Shown here in pieces: positions 28,850 to 37,822 of a stretch of DNA of 64,000 bases. The position numbers and the translations under genes are program-made. The stretch covers positions 34,667 to 98,666 of the forward strand of contig NZ_JAATVU010000021.1 in the NCBI RefSeq assembly GCF_013184745.1, given 5' to 3'. Source of the stretch: Mangrovicoccus sp. HB161399. GTDB taxonomy: Bacteria > Pseudomonadota > Alphaproteobacteria > Rhodobacterales > Rhodobacteraceae. The notes beneath the pieces were generated by a model. The model had not been told where the DNA came from. It saw only the letters and a program-made list of their open reading frames with translations, and did not search any database. The stretch's first letter is position 1. Each line of letters opens with the position of its first letter.

Positions 28850-29544
28850 TCCGCGGCCTCGCTCAGCCTGTCCTCGCCCTCGACGGCGCCGTCGCGCAGC
28901 CGGATCACCCGGTCGCAGCGCGCCGCCAGTTCCGGCGCATGGGTCACCAGCACCAGAGTCGCGCCGTGCCGGTCGCGCAGGCCGAACAGCATGTCCATGA
29001 TCGCCTGGCCGTTGGTGCCGTCGAGATTGCCGGTCGGCTCGTCCGCCAGCAGGAGCGCCGGGCGCGGCGCGGCGGCGCGGGCCAGCGCCACGCGCTGCTG
29101 CTCGCCGCCCGACATCTGCGACGGGTAATGGTCCAGCCGGTGGCCCAGCCCGACCGCCTCCAGCTCCTCGGCGGCGCGCGCGAACGCGTCCCCGCGGCCC
29201 GCCAGTTCCAGAGGAGTTGCAACGTTTTCCAGCGCGGTCATGGTCGGAATGAGGTGGAAGGACTGGAAAACCACCCCCATATTGTCCCTGCGAAACACGG
29301 CGAGCCGGTCCTCGTCCATCGCGGAAAGATCCTGCCCCATGCAGGCGATCGCTCCGCCGGTGGCGCGTTCCAGCCCGCCCATCAGCATCAGGAGCGATGA
29401 CTTGCCCGATCCCGACGGCCCCGTGAGCCCCAGCGTCTCCCCGCGCGCCACGTCGAGCGTGATGCCACGGAGGATCTCCACCGGCCCGGCATTGCCGTCT
29501 AGGGTGAGGGCGGCATCCTTGAGCGAGAGGACGGGCTCGGCCAT
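28846..29544 (-). CDS. ybbA: ABC transporter ATPase, YbbA/LolD type
   Basis: A 232-residue ATPase of the MacB/LolD/YbbA group. Walker A GPSGSGKSSLL, Q-loop VFQSFHLIP, signature MSGGEQQRVALARA, Walker B LLLADEPTGNLD and the H-loop VTHAPELA are all present, so it should be active. It is coupled by ATGA to the FtsX-type permease. AAGGAG stands 8 bases before the ATG MAEPVLSL. Its start codon lies inside a CCATGG that also provides the start of the divergent esterase gene. Confidence 0.92.
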   Translation of the reverse strand: MAEPVLSLKDAALTLDGNAGPVEILRGITLDVARGETLGLTGPSGSGKSSLLMLMGGLERATGGAIACMGQDLSAMDEDRLAVFRRDNMGVVFQSFHLIPTMTALENVATPLELAGRGDAFARAAEELEAVGLGHRLDHYPSQMSGGEQQRVALARAAAPRPALLLADEPTGNLDGTNGQAIMDMLFGLRDRHGATLVLVTHAPELAARCDRVIRLRDGAVEGEDRLSEAAE

Positions 29545-30241
29545 GGGGCGTCTCCTTGGTCGTGTCACATTACTGCGATATGGCTCGGGCCGAGCCTGCC
29601 GCAAGGCGGCGCTGGCAATTGCGCTGGCTTTCCCGGGTTTTGCCGCCCATGCTGACGCGGTTGTGATCGCCGCCCTGGGCGACAGCCTGACCGCGGGCTA
29701 CGGGCTTGGGGAATACGAAGGGCTGGTGCCGCGGCTGCAGAACTGGCTGACCACGCGCGGGGTGGATGCGGTCGTGCTCAATGCCGGCGTCTCGGGCGAC
29801 ACCACCGCGGGCGGTCTCGCCCGGCTGGACTGGACGCTCTCGCCGGATGTCGGGGCGCTGATCGTCGAGCTCGGCGCCAACGACATGCTGCGCGGCGTCG
29901 ACCCCGCGGAAGTGCGCAGCAACCTCGACGCCATTCTCGCCAAGGCCGGAGAGGCCGGGCTGCCGGTGCTGCTGCTGGGGTTCCGCGCGCCGGGGAATTA
30001 CGGGCCGGACTACCAGGCGCAGTTCGACGCGATCTTCCCCGAGCTCGCCGAAGCGCATGGCGCCGACCTCTTCCCGTCCTTCTTCGGGCCGCTGCGCGCC
30101 AGGGATGACGGCAGCCAGAAGGTCCGCTCCAAGTATCTCCAGGAAGACGGGCTGCACCCGACGGCCATGGGCGTCGCGCTCATCGTCGACGAGCTGGGCC
30201 CGCAGGTGAAGGCACTGGCCGAAAAGGCGGCGGCCAAGTGA
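29543..30241 (+). CDS. tesA: SGNH arylesterase/lysophospholipase, TesA-like
   Basis: A secreted GDSL/SGNH hydrolase of about 232 residues. Catalytic blocks are clear: block I AALGDSLTAGYGLGEYEG with the nucleophile Ser, block II NAGVSGDTTAGG, block III VELGANDMLRG and block V EDGLHPTAMG with the Asp-His pair. The first ~40 residues form a signal peptide (CRKAALAIALAFPGFAAHADA), so the enzyme is periplasmic. The start is uncertain: ATG at 29543 is used, and no other ATG is in frame before the signal sequence. It is divergent from ybbA, the same neighbourhood as in E. coli. Confidence 0.88.
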   Translation: MGRLLGRVTLLRYGSGRACRKAALAIALAFPGFAAHADAVVIAALGDSLTAGYGLGEYEGLVPRLQNWLTTRGVDAVVLNAGVSGDTTAGGLARLDWTLSPDVGALIVELGANDMLRGVDPAEVRSNLDAILAKAGEAGLPVLLLGFRAPGNYGPDYQAQFDAIFPELAEAHGADLFPSFFGPLRARDDGSQKVRSKYLQEDGLHPTAMGVALIVDELGPQVKALAEKAAAK

Positions 30242-30289
30242 GGCGGCGGCAGGCTGGACCTTCCGGGCAGGGCGGCTAGCTTGCCGGGC

Positions 30290-30946
30290 ATGCTGCTGGA
30301 GGCAACCGACATCGCGCGCCGCTTCCCCGGAGAGGCCGGACCCGTGACAGTGCTCGACGGCGTGTCGCTGTCGCTGGCGCAGGGCGAGACGCTGGCGCTG
30401 ACCGGCGAGAGCGGCTCGGGCAAGAGCACGCTGCTGACGCTGCTGGCCGGGCTCGACCGGCCCGACCGCGGCGAGATCCGGCTGAAGGGCACCGCCTTCG
30501 GGCCGCTGAAGGAGCCCGAGCTGGCGGCGATCCGGCGCGGCCGCATCGGGCTGGTGTTCCAGCAGTTCAACCTCGTGCCCTCGCTGTCCGTCGCCCAGAA
30601 CATCGCGCTTCAGGCGCGGCTGGCCGGGCGCCATGACCGGGATTGGTGCGCCGCGCTGGCGGAGCGGCTGGGTCTGTCGGCGCATCTGGCCAAATACCCC
30701 GAAACGCTGTCGGGCGGGCAGCAGCAGCGGGTTGCCGTCGCCCGCACGCTGGCCGCGCGGCCGGAGGTGATCCTGGCCGACGAGCCGACCGGCAATCTCG
30801 ACGAGGCGACGGGCGACGCGGTGCTGGCCGAGATGCTGGCGCTGGTGGCCGAGACCGGCGCGGGGCTGGTGATGGTCACCCATTCCGGGCGCCTGGCCGG
30901 AAAGCTTTCGCGGCGGCTGCACCTGGCGCGCGGGCGGCTCGCGTGA
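30290..30946 (+). CDS. ABC transporter ATPase, MacB/LolD-like (AttE-like)
   Basis: A 218-residue ATPase with Walker A GESGSGKSTLL, Q-loop VFQQFNLVP, signature LSGGQQQRVAVARTL, Walker B ILADEPTGNLD and the H-loop VTHSGRLA. It is paralogous to the ybbA product encoded about 750 bases away on the other strand. The start is ATG at 30290 (MLLEATDIA); a TTG nine bases upstream is possible. Its TGA overlaps the GTG of the permease gene. With the permease and a secreted lipocalin-like protein it forms a unit like AttE-AttFG-AttH. Confidence 0.9.
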   Translation: MLLEATDIARRFPGEAGPVTVLDGVSLSLAQGETLALTGESGSGKSTLLTLLAGLDRPDRGEIRLKGTAFGPLKEPELAAIRRGRIGLVFQQFNLVPSLSVAQNIALQARLAGRHDRDWCAALAERLGLSAHLAKYPETLSGGQQQRVAVARTLAARPEVILADEPTGNLDEATGDAVLAEMLALVAETGAGLVMVTHSGRLAGKLSRRLHLARGRLA

Positions 30947-33342
30947 TCGGGGCGGCGGCAGCGGCGCTCCTGTCGCATTGGCGGCGGCACCCGGGGCAGC
31001 TGGCCACGCTGGTGGCGGGGCTGGCGCTGGCCACGGCGCTCTGGACCGGGGTGCAGGCGATCAATGCCGAGGCACGGGCCAGCTATGACCGCGCGGCCTC
31101 GGCGCTGGAGCAGTCCGACCTGCCGCTGCTGGTGCCGCGCGAAGGGGACAGCCTGCCGCTCTCCGATTACGTGGCGCTGCGCCGCGCTGGCTGGAAGGTG
31201 GCGCCGGTGATCGAGGGACGGTTGCGGCTCAAGGACGGTTCGGCGCGGCTGGTCGGGCTCGACCCGCTGACCGCGCCGGCCGTGCCGGGCAGCGGAACCG
31301 GCGGCGATCCGGGGCGCGCGCTTCTCGATTTCATTTCGCCGCCGGGCGAGATCCGCGGCCATCCCGACACCCTGGCCGGGCTGCCCGCGGCGGTGGAGGG
31401 GCGCCGCGTGGCGACGGAGGCGCTTTCCCCGGGGACGCTGGTCGCCGATATCGGCACGGCCGCGCGGCTGCTGGGGCTGGAGGGCCGGCTGACGCGGCTG
31501 CTGATTCTCGAAGATCCCGCCCAGGATCTGCCGCCGCTGGGCGAGGTCGCGCCGGACCTGCGCGAGGCGCCGCCGCAGCCCGAGAACGACATCCGCGGAC
31601 TGACGGGCAGTTTCCACCTGAACCTGACCGCCTTCGGGATGCTGTCCTTCGCGGTCGGGCTCTTCATCGCCCATGGCGCGGTCGGCCTCGCCTTCGAGCA
31701 GCGCCGCGGCACGATCCGCACGCTGCGCGCCCTCGGCACCCCGCTTTCCGCCGTTGCCGCGCTTCTGGCTGCCGAGGCGTTGGCGCTGGCGCTGGCTGCC
31801 GGGGCGCTCGGCGTCGGGCTGGGCTACGTGCTGGCCAGCCTGCTCCTGCCCGATGTCGCCGCCACGCTGCGCGGGCTCTACGGCGCGCCGGTGCCGGGCA
31901 GCGTGGCGGTGCGGGCCGCCTGGTGGGCGGCGGGTCTCGGCATGGCGCTCCTGGGTGCGGCGCTGGCCTCGGCCCAGAGCTTCTGGCAGCTCCGCCGACT
32001 GTCGGTGCTCGCGGCGATGCAGCCCCGTGCCTGGGCGATGGCGCAGGGACGCGGCCAGCGGCTCATGGCACTCGCGGGGCTGGCCGGGCTGGCCGCGGTG
32101 CCCGCGATCCTGCTGTGGGGGCAGGGGCTGGCCGCGGGCTTCGCCGCGCTCGCGGGGCTCCTGCTGGGCGCGGCCTTCCTGCTGCCGCTGTCGCTGTCCG
32201 CCGGGCTGCGGGCGGCGGAACGGGCGGCGCGCTCCGCGCTCGGCGAATGGGTCTGGGCGGATGCGCGCCAGCAGGTGCCGGGCCTGTCACTGGCGCTGAT
32301 GGCGCTGCTCCTGGCGCTTGCGGCCAATATCGGCGTTTCCACCATGGTGGCGAGCTTCCGCGCGACCTTCGAGGGCTGGCTCGACCGGCGGCTGGCGGCG
32401 GAGCTCTACCTGAGCTTCGACAGCCCGGCGCAGGCGGCGGCGGTCCTGCCGGGGATCGATGCCTCCGCCGTACTGCCGGTGACGCGGACCGAGGCCGATC
32501 TGGGCGGCGCGCCGGGGCTGGTCTATGCCATGGCGGACGATCCCACCTACCGGCGGAACTGGCCGCTGATAGAGGCGGGACCGCAGGTCTGGGACCGGCT
32601 GGCGGCAGGCGGGGGCGTGCTGGTCAACGAGCAATGGGCGATCCGCGCGGGGCTCTCGCCGGGGGACACGGTGCAGATCGACGGGGCGGCGCGCGAGGTG
32701 CTGGGGGTCTATGCCGATTACGGCAATCCGCGCGGCCAGGCGATCCTCGGGCTGGAGGCGTTCCGCGCGCTGCACCCGGAGATCGGGGAGACGCGATTTG
32801 CGCTGCGTCTTTCCGGCGATCCGGCGGCGGAGGCCGCGCGGCTGGTGGCCGAGGACGGCCTGCGCCCCGACCAGGTGACCGACCGGGCCGCGCTGAAGGC
32901 CGAGTCCCGCGCGGTGTTCGAGCGGACCTTCGCCGCGACCGACGCGCTGAACGTGCTGACCCTGGCCGTGGCCGGTTTCGCGATCTTCACCTCGCTCCTG
33001 ACGCTGCAGTCGCTGCGCCTGCCGCAGGTCGCGCCGCTCTGGGCGCTGGGGCTCACCCGGCGGCGGCTCGCCTTGCTGGACCTCGCGCGGGCCGGTCTGC
33101 TGGCCGCGGGCACGGCGCTGCTGGCCTTGCCTGTCGGGCTGGCGCTGGCCTGGCTCCTGCTGGCCGTGGTCAATGTCGCGGCCTTCGGCTGGCGCCTGCC
33201 GATGCAGATTTTCCCGGCGGATTGGCTGCGGCTGGGGCTCGCCGCGCTGGTCGCCGCACTGCTGGCCGCGGCGCTCCCGGCGCTGCGGCTTGCCCGGGTC
33301 AGCCCCGCCCGGCTGCTGAGGGTCTTCGCCGATGCCCGCTAG
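30943..33342 (+). CDS. ABC transporter permease, FtsX type (AttFG-like)
   Basis: A 799-residue permease beginning with GTG that overlaps the stop of its ATPase. Two FtsX bundles are seen: a first helix at about 15-35 (LATLVAGLALATALWTG), a periplasmic domain, membrane blocks around 220-420, a second periplasmic domain (about 450-650), and three C-terminal helices from about 665. It ends ARVSPARLLRVFADAR, the usual FtsX tail. Next to it lies a CrtC/AttH-like exported protein gene overlapping by 11 bases, so the system probably moves or matures a lipid-like or lipoprotein substrate. This is inference from context. Confidence 0.85.
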   Translation: MIGAAAAALLSHWRRHPGQLATLVAGLALATALWTGVQAINAEARASYDRAASALEQSDLPLLVPREGDSLPLSDYVALRRAGWKVAPVIEGRLRLKDGSARLVGLDPLTAPAVPGSGTGGDPGRALLDFISPPGEIRGHPDTLAGLPAAVEGRRVATEALSPGTLVADIGTAARLLGLEGRLTRLLILEDPAQDLPPLGEVAPDLREAPPQPENDIRGLTGSFHLNLTAFGMLSFAVGLFIAHGAVGLAFEQRRGTIRTLRALGTPLSAVAALLAAEALALALAAGALGVGLGYVLASLLLPDVAATLRGLYGAPVPGSVAVRAAWWAAGLGMALLGAALASAQSFWQLRRLSVLAAMQPRAWAMAQGRGQRLMALAGLAGLAAVPAILLWGQGLAAGFAALAGLLLGAAFLLPLSLSAGLRAAERAARSALGEWVWADARQQVPGLSLALMALLLALAANIGVSTMVASFRATFEGWLDRRLAAELYLSFDSPAQAAAVLPGIDASAVLPVTRTEADLGGAPGLVYAMADDPTYRRNWPLIEAGPQVWDRLAAGGGVLVNEQWAIRAGLSPGDTVQIDGAAREVLGVYADYGNPRGQAILGLEAFRALHPEIGETRFALRLSGDPAAEAARLVAEDGLRPDQVTDRAALKAESRAVFERTFAATDALNVLTLAVAGFAIFTSLLTLQSLRLPQVAPLWALGLTRRRLALLDLARAGLLAAGTALLALPVGLALAWLLLAVVNVAAFGWRLPMQIFPADWLRLGLAALVAALLAAALPALRLARVSPARLLRVFADAR

Positions 33343-34396
33343 GATCACCCGCCGCCATGCGCTGGCCCTGATGGCCGCCGCAGCCACCCCCGCCCGGGGG
33401 CAGGGTTTCGCCGGGCTCGGACAGGATGCGGACGGTTTCGCCCTGCCGCAGCCGGACCCGGTCTTCCGCTTCCCGCGCGACCATGGCCCCCATCCGCGCT
33501 TCCGCATCGAATGGTGGTACGTGACCGCGAACCTGGCGACTGCCTCCGGCGGGAACCGCGGCATCCAGTGGACGCTGTTCCGCTCCGCTCTGGCGCCGGA
33601 GGACCGTCCCGGCTGGGCCTCGCCGCAGATCTGGTTCGCCCATGCCGCCATGACCCGCCCCGATGCGCATCTGGTGGCCGAGCGGCGCGCCCGCGGCGGC
33701 ATCGGCCAGGCGGGCGTCACCGCCGAGCCCTTCGATGCCTGGATCGACGGCTGGCAGATGGCCGGGCATCCCGGTGCCGATGCGCTCGGCCGGCTGTCCC
33801 TGCAGGCGCGCGGCGAAGGCTGGAGCTACGATCTGGAGCTTGCCGCGGACGGCCCGCTCGTCTTCCACGGGGACGGCGGCTATTCGGTCAAGCACGAGCG
33901 CGGGCAGGCGAGCTACTACTATTCGCAGCCGGGCTACCGCGTGACAGGCCGGCTCGTCTGGCCGGAGGGGGCAGAGGAGGTGACCGGGCAGGCCTGGCTC
34001 GACCGCGAATGGTCCTCCCAGCCGCTCGACGCCGACCAGAGCGGCTGGGACTGGTTCTCGCTGCATCTCGATGGCGGCGACAAGCTGATGGTCTACCGGC
34101 TGCGCGACTCCGGGGACGGCTTCACGCCCGGCACCTGGATCCGCGCCGATGGGCGCAGCGAGAGCATCCCCGACGGCGAGATCGCGCTGGAGCCGCTGGA
34201 CTGGACCCGGATCGGCGACCGCCGCCTGCCGACCTCCTGGCGGATCCGCATCCCTTCGCGCGGGCTGGTGCTGGAGACCGGGCCGGTCAATCCGCGCGCC
34301 TGGATGGCCACCGGCATCGCCTATTGGGAAGGACCTGTGCGCGTGACTGGCAGCCGCAGCGGCATGGGATACCTGGAGATGACCGGATATGACTGA
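33332..34396 (+). CDS. Tat-exported lipocalin-like protein, CrtC/AttH family
   Basis: A 354-residue protein of PF07143 (CrtC N-terminal lipocalin domain), close to AttH and carotenoid hydratase-like proteins. The N-terminus ITRRHALALMAAAATPARG is a twin-arginine signal. Family motifs are RIEWWYVTANL, WTLFRSAL, FAHAAMT, YYYSQPGYRVTGRL and AWLDREWSSQPL, the last a conserved block of this family. Overlap with the permease gene (11 bases) and with the next gene (8 bases) indicates one transcript. By analogy with attEFGH it could be the periplasmic partner of the transporter; enzymatic hydratase activity is unproven. Confidence 0.82.
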   Translation: MPARITRRHALALMAAAATPARGQGFAGLGQDADGFALPQPDPVFRFPRDHGPHPRFRIEWWYVTANLATASGGNRGIQWTLFRSALAPEDRPGWASPQIWFAHAAMTRPDAHLVAERRARGGIGQAGVTAEPFDAWIDGWQMAGHPGADALGRLSLQARGEGWSYDLELAADGPLVFHGDGGYSVKHERGQASYYYSQPGYRVTGRLVWPEGAEEVTGQAWLDREWSSQPLDADQSGWDWFSLHLDGGDKLMVYRLRDSGDGFTPGTWIRADGRSESIPDGEIALEPLDWTRIGDRRLPTSWRIRIPSRGLVLETGPVNPRAWMATGIAYWEGPVRVTGSRSGMGYLEMTGYD

Positions 34397-34931
34397 GCTT
34401 GCAGAGCTCTGGGGCCGGGCCTGGGACATGCTGGAGGCCGGGCTTTCGCAGCGCGACGCCCCGGCGCGGCTGCCGGTGCTGGCAACGGCCGGGCTCGGCG
34501 GCGGAGCGGAGGCGCGCATGGTCGTGCTGCGCGGGGCCGACCGGGCGGCGCGGCGGCTGGAGGTCCATACCGACGCGGCCAGCGGCAAGGCGGCGGAGCT
34601 GGCGCGCGATCCGGCGGCGACCCTGCTGGTCTGGGACCCGGACGCGATGCTGCAGCTGCGGCTGCGCGTGCAGGTGACGTTGCTGCCGGGCGATCCGCGC
34701 CGCTGGGAGGCCGTGCCCGAGCTCTCCCGCGCCGCCTATGGCGGCCAGCCGCCGCCCGGCGTGCCTCTGGAGCATCCCGGCGACTGGACGGCGGCGCCGG
34801 TCATCTCGCGCCACTTGGCGCTGGTCTGCGACCTGCGCGTGCTGGAGGTCCTGCATCTGGGCCGGGACCTGCACCGCCGCGCCCGCTTCTCGGCCGGGGA
34901 TAGCTGGCTGGGCGGCTGGGTGGCGCCGTGA
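34389..34931 (+). CDS. Pyridoxamine 5'-phosphate oxidase-like flavoprotein
   Basis: A 180-residue split-barrel FMN-binding protein. The strands LPVLATAGLGGGAEARMVVL and LEVHTDAASGKAAELARDP resemble the Alr4036/PNPOx family, where Arg and Lys of these strands hold FMN phosphate. The C-terminal PNPOx dimerisation domain is absent or very short (ending FSAGDSWLGGWVAP). Real pyridoxal phosphate synthesis is therefore doubtful; a flavin or haem-linked reductase is equally possible. The gene overlaps the end of the lipocalin-like gene by 8 bases. Confidence 0.75.
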   Translation: MTELAELWGRAWDMLEAGLSQRDAPARLPVLATAGLGGGAEARMVVLRGADRAARRLEVHTDAASGKAAELARDPAATLLVWDPDAMLQLRLRVQVTLLPGDPRRWEAVPELSRAAYGGQPPPGVPLEHPGDWTAAPVISRHLALVCDLRVLEVLHLGRDLHRRARFSAGDSWLGGWVAP

Positions 34932-35042
34932 CGGCAGAAGGTAGCGCGATGTTAACCATGCCGGCCTAGCAAGGATCCGTGGTCAGGGCCGACTCGGACC
35001 CCCGGGTCGGGCAGACAGTTCCGCGTATCCAGAAGGACGCCC

Positions 35043-36059
35043 ATGGCAGAGATTTCCCATATCCCCGGCGCGATCGCGCCCGGCTTTTCGCATCATTGGG
35101 ACAGCGTCCCCGAATTCGTGCTCGGCGTGTCCTGGGAGACCTGCGAAGGCCGCGGCGTCTCCTCCATTCTCGAGCATTTCGGCGAGCAGGCCATCCTCCG
35201 CAGTCCGCCGCAGGTCATGTCAGGCGCTCGGGCGATCCTGTCGGATGCGCTTTCGGGGCTGGCCGAATTTCCCGACCGGGAGCTTCTGGGCGAAGACGTG
35301 ATCTGGCACGAGACCCCGGCGGGCAAGGACATCGCGGCCGGCTTCCACGCCTCGCTGCGGGCCAGTGCACGCGGCACCCATCTGGGCGAGGGCCCGCGCG
35401 GCGCGGGCAGCGGCAAGCGCACCCATGCGCGCGTGCTGACCGACATGTGGTGTTCCGAGAACCGGATCCATGACATCTGGCGGGTCGAGGACAGCGCCGC
35501 GCTGGCGCTGCAGCTGGGGCTGACGCCGCGGGCCGTGGCTGAGCGGCTGATCGTGGCCGAGGGCGGCCCCGGGCGCTGCGTCGCGCCGCTGACGCCGGAC
35601 AACGATCCGGAGGGACCCTACTATGCCCGCGGCAACAAGAGCGCGCCGGGGGCCGAGCTGGAGGATCTGCTGCGCGAGCTGATGAACGGCGCCTTCTCGG
35701 TGATTCCGGACCGCTACGACCGGGCCTGCGAACTGGCCTATGCCGGCGGCGAGATCCGCCAGGGCCACGGCGCGGCCGACCGGTTCTGGCTGGGCCTGCG
35801 CTCGGCCTTCCCGTCGGCGACCTTCCGGGTGGAGCATGTCAGCGGCATGGAGGAGGACGGCCAGATGCCCCGCGCGGCGCTGCGCTGGTCGCTCTACGGC
35901 AAGCATGACGGCCCGGGCATCTTCGGCGCGCCGACCGGGTGCTTTGCCTATGTGATGGGCATCACCCATGCCGAATTCGGTCCGCGCGGGCTGCGCCGGG
36001 AATGGACGCTGATCGACGACGTGGCGATCTGGAAGCAGCTGCTGCTGGCGGCGGTCTGA
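35043..36059 (+). CDS. Tandem SnoaL/NTF2-like protein
   Basis: A 338-residue protein with two copies of the cone-shaped NTF2/SnoaL-like fold. The first covers about 40-150 (ELLGEDVIWHETPAGKDIAA, then RVLTDMWCSENRIHDIWRVE) and the second about 205-335 (FSVIPDRYDRACELAY, FRVEHVSGMEEDGQMPRAAL, LRREWTLIDDVAIWKQLL). These are annotated as ester cyclase or nuclear transport factor 2 family; catalytic identity is not deducible. There is no signal peptide. It is preceded by a 110-base gap containing a TTAACC half-site and followed by a hairpin. Confidence 0.7.
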   Translation: MAEISHIPGAIAPGFSHHWDSVPEFVLGVSWETCEGRGVSSILEHFGEQAILRSPPQVMSGARAILSDALSGLAEFPDRELLGEDVIWHETPAGKDIAAGFHASLRASARGTHLGEGPRGAGSGKRTHARVLTDMWCSENRIHDIWRVEDSAALALQLGLTPRAVAERLIVAEGGPGRCVAPLTPDNDPEGPYYARGNKSAPGAELEDLLRELMNGAFSVIPDRYDRACELAYAGGEIRQGHGAADRFWLGLRSAFPSATFRVEHVSGMEEDGQMPRAALRWSLYGKHDGPGIFGAPTGCFAYVMGITHAEFGPRGLRREWTLIDDVAIWKQLLLAAV

Positions 36060-36067
36060 CGCTGCGC

Positions 36068-36087
36068 CGCCCGGCTGCAGCCGGGCG
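36068..36087 (+). terminator. Hairpin after the SnoaL-like gene
   Basis: CGCCCGGC at 36068-36075 pairs with GCCGGGCG at 36080-36087 around TGCA, 9 bases after the stop. The stem can be extended by GCGC/GCGC, but no T tract follows, so the terminator call is moderate. Confidence 0.5.
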
Positions 36088-36622
36088 CTGCGCGGCCGGG
36101 ACAGCCGGCAGATGGCCGGAACGCACTGTGTCGGCGCCGAAGCTGGCGATGCAGCGGCAGGTCAATCCGGACGGGCCCGGGCATTGCCCGCTCCGTCTGG
36201 CCGGGATCGGACGCCGAACGCGACGAGGCTGCGCTTTTGGGCGTTTCGGCGCAAGGGCACGGCTCTGCGGCTTTGCGGCCCTGGTGTCGCGCCACGCGTT
36301 CGCTTTCCAGCCCATGCTGCGGCAAGCCGGTCGATCCGATGGAATCTCCTCGGTCATCCTCTCCTGCCGGCGGACGCCGCGGACGCCCCCTTTGCGCCAC
36401 TTGAGCGGGGCCAGGATCCCCGATGCCGGGCGTCGCAGGTGCAGGCTCATCCGGTTCCCAGCTGCAACGGCAACCTTTCCGGCAGGCAGCAGCAGCCCGG
36501 CCAATTCATGGCCGGTGCGGCCCGTCGGCCATCCGAAAGCGCCGGCATGAACCGCATCGACCGGTCGCCGCCGGTTTTGTGCCGATGCCGTACGTTCCGA
36601 CGGCTCCCTATCCGCCAAGGCC
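36088..36622. other. Non-coding stretch before IS relic B
   Basis: No gene recognised. Reverse-strand open frames of up to 280 codons run through it but carry no family motif and no good ribosome-binding site. It is probably debris between the SnoaL-like gene and the IS427-group relic. Confidence 0.4.
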
Positions 36623-37503
36623 CTAGGTTCAGGATTCATTTGTTTTTGCTGTTCCGCATGCTTCGCGGCTCCAGCGACGCAGCGGCGACATGAGCGGTCT
36701 CTTCCGGCTGATCGGCGCGCTGATGGCGCGTCTGAACCCGTTCTGCCCGAAGCCGCACGGAAAGCCCCGGGGCGATGGCAAGAGGGTTCCGAGCGGGATT
36801 GCATTCACCAGCCGCAATGGGTTGGGGTGGTACGATGCCCCTGACGCCCCTGACGCGCACAGGTGAAGGGAACCATGGAGCCAGCGGGGCCGCGAATGGC
36901 CCGGAAACGCCCTGCAATCGCTGGAAGCGCTGGAGCGGGAAAGCTATCTTCGCGCAGATCATGGCGGGTCCGGCCGCCGGACATGGAGAGCGGAGGATCG
37001 CGGTGATCGGCGCGACCCATCCGAAAGCGCGCCGGACTGCGGCCGGCATGGTACCGGAAAGGCGGGCGCGGCCGCCGCACCGATCGAACCGGAAGCGGCA
37101 TGGACACCAAGCTTCGCGCCATCTGTGACCGCCCGGGGCGACCGGTTGACCTTTTTCGTCGCCGCCGGACATGCGAGCGGCCGTGTCGGCACAAGAGCGC
37201 TGGTCGCAGCCTGCCCGACGTCAAATGGCTGGCCGGGGATCGCGGCTAGGATGCCGATTGGTTCCGGGAAGCGCTGCAGGACAAGGGGATGTGCCCTGTG
37301 CATTCCCGGCCGAAGGCAACGCAAGGTCCCCGTCAGCCACGGCAGGCGCCGGTGCAAGCGGCGCAACCGCATCGAGATCTTGTCCGGCAGGCTCAGGGAC
37401 CGGAGGCGTGCCGCAACCCGCTGCGGCAAATGTCCCGAGGTCTTCTTCCCGGCCATCGCTCTCGCGGCAATCGCCATCTTCTCGTTGTGAATCGTGACCC
37501 TGG
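36623..37503 (+). mobile_element. IS5-family (IS427 group) insertion sequence, decayed (relic B)
   Basis: An 881-bp relic bounded by degenerate inverted repeats: CTAGGTTCAGGATTCA at 36623-36638 and TGAATCGTGACCCTGG at 37488-37503, whose complement CCAGGGTCACGATTCA matches at 13 of 16 positions. Length and the two-part reading frame between them are typical of the IS427 group, in which the transposase is made from two overlapping frames. Target duplications could not be identified. It sits directly upstream of ftsW, where murD or mraY would normally be. Confidence 0.78.
36690..37490 (+). pseudogene. IS427-group transposase, broken
   Basis: The first part starts MSGLFRLIGALMARLNPFCP (IS427 OrfA usually MSGLFWLTDAQMARL...) and continues in another frame with NRWKRWSGKAIFAQIM and VIGATHPKARRTA, where the family has MIDATYLKAHRTA, so the catalytic Asp has become Gly. 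The second part (37125-37490) is TFFVAAGHAS, GKRCRTRGCALCIPG and RRCKRRNRIEILSGRL, ending CPEVFFPAIALAAIAIFSL. Several frame changes and the lost catalytic residue make it inactive. Confidence 0.8.
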
Positions 37504-37822
37504 CGCAGTCCCCGCCGGCGCCCTGTCGGGGATACGGCCGCCCGGGATGCCGATTGCCTGCCCCCGCCTGGCTGGAAGAGAGAAGGTTCGACCCCGGCGC
37601 AGGCCCCATGGGAGCTTCCGCATCGGCGGGGTGTTCCGTCCGCGTCAGGATGGCATGCCCTGCACCGCGCGCGCCGACCCGACGGGTCCGTTTGCGCGGC
37701 AGGCTCCGCTGCGCTGCCGCATTGCGGCTGCCGGGCGGTCATGGCGCTGGAAAAGCGCCGCCCCATGCGCTAGAATCGTTTCTAGACCCGGGCAAACGGG
37801 CAGGGCAGACAGGCAGGCAGCC
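37504..37822. other. Region upstream of ftsW
   Basis: No gene recognised. It must contain the present ftsW promoter. A short dyad CTAGAA-TCG-TTTCTAG lies at about 37770-37785, some 40 bases before the ftsW start, and could be an operator or promoter element. Otherwise nothing stands out. Confidence 0.4.

Noticed and set aside
36088..36622. 280-codon reverse-strand frame
   Set aside because: Composition and lack of start signals point to a GC artefact rather than a gene.
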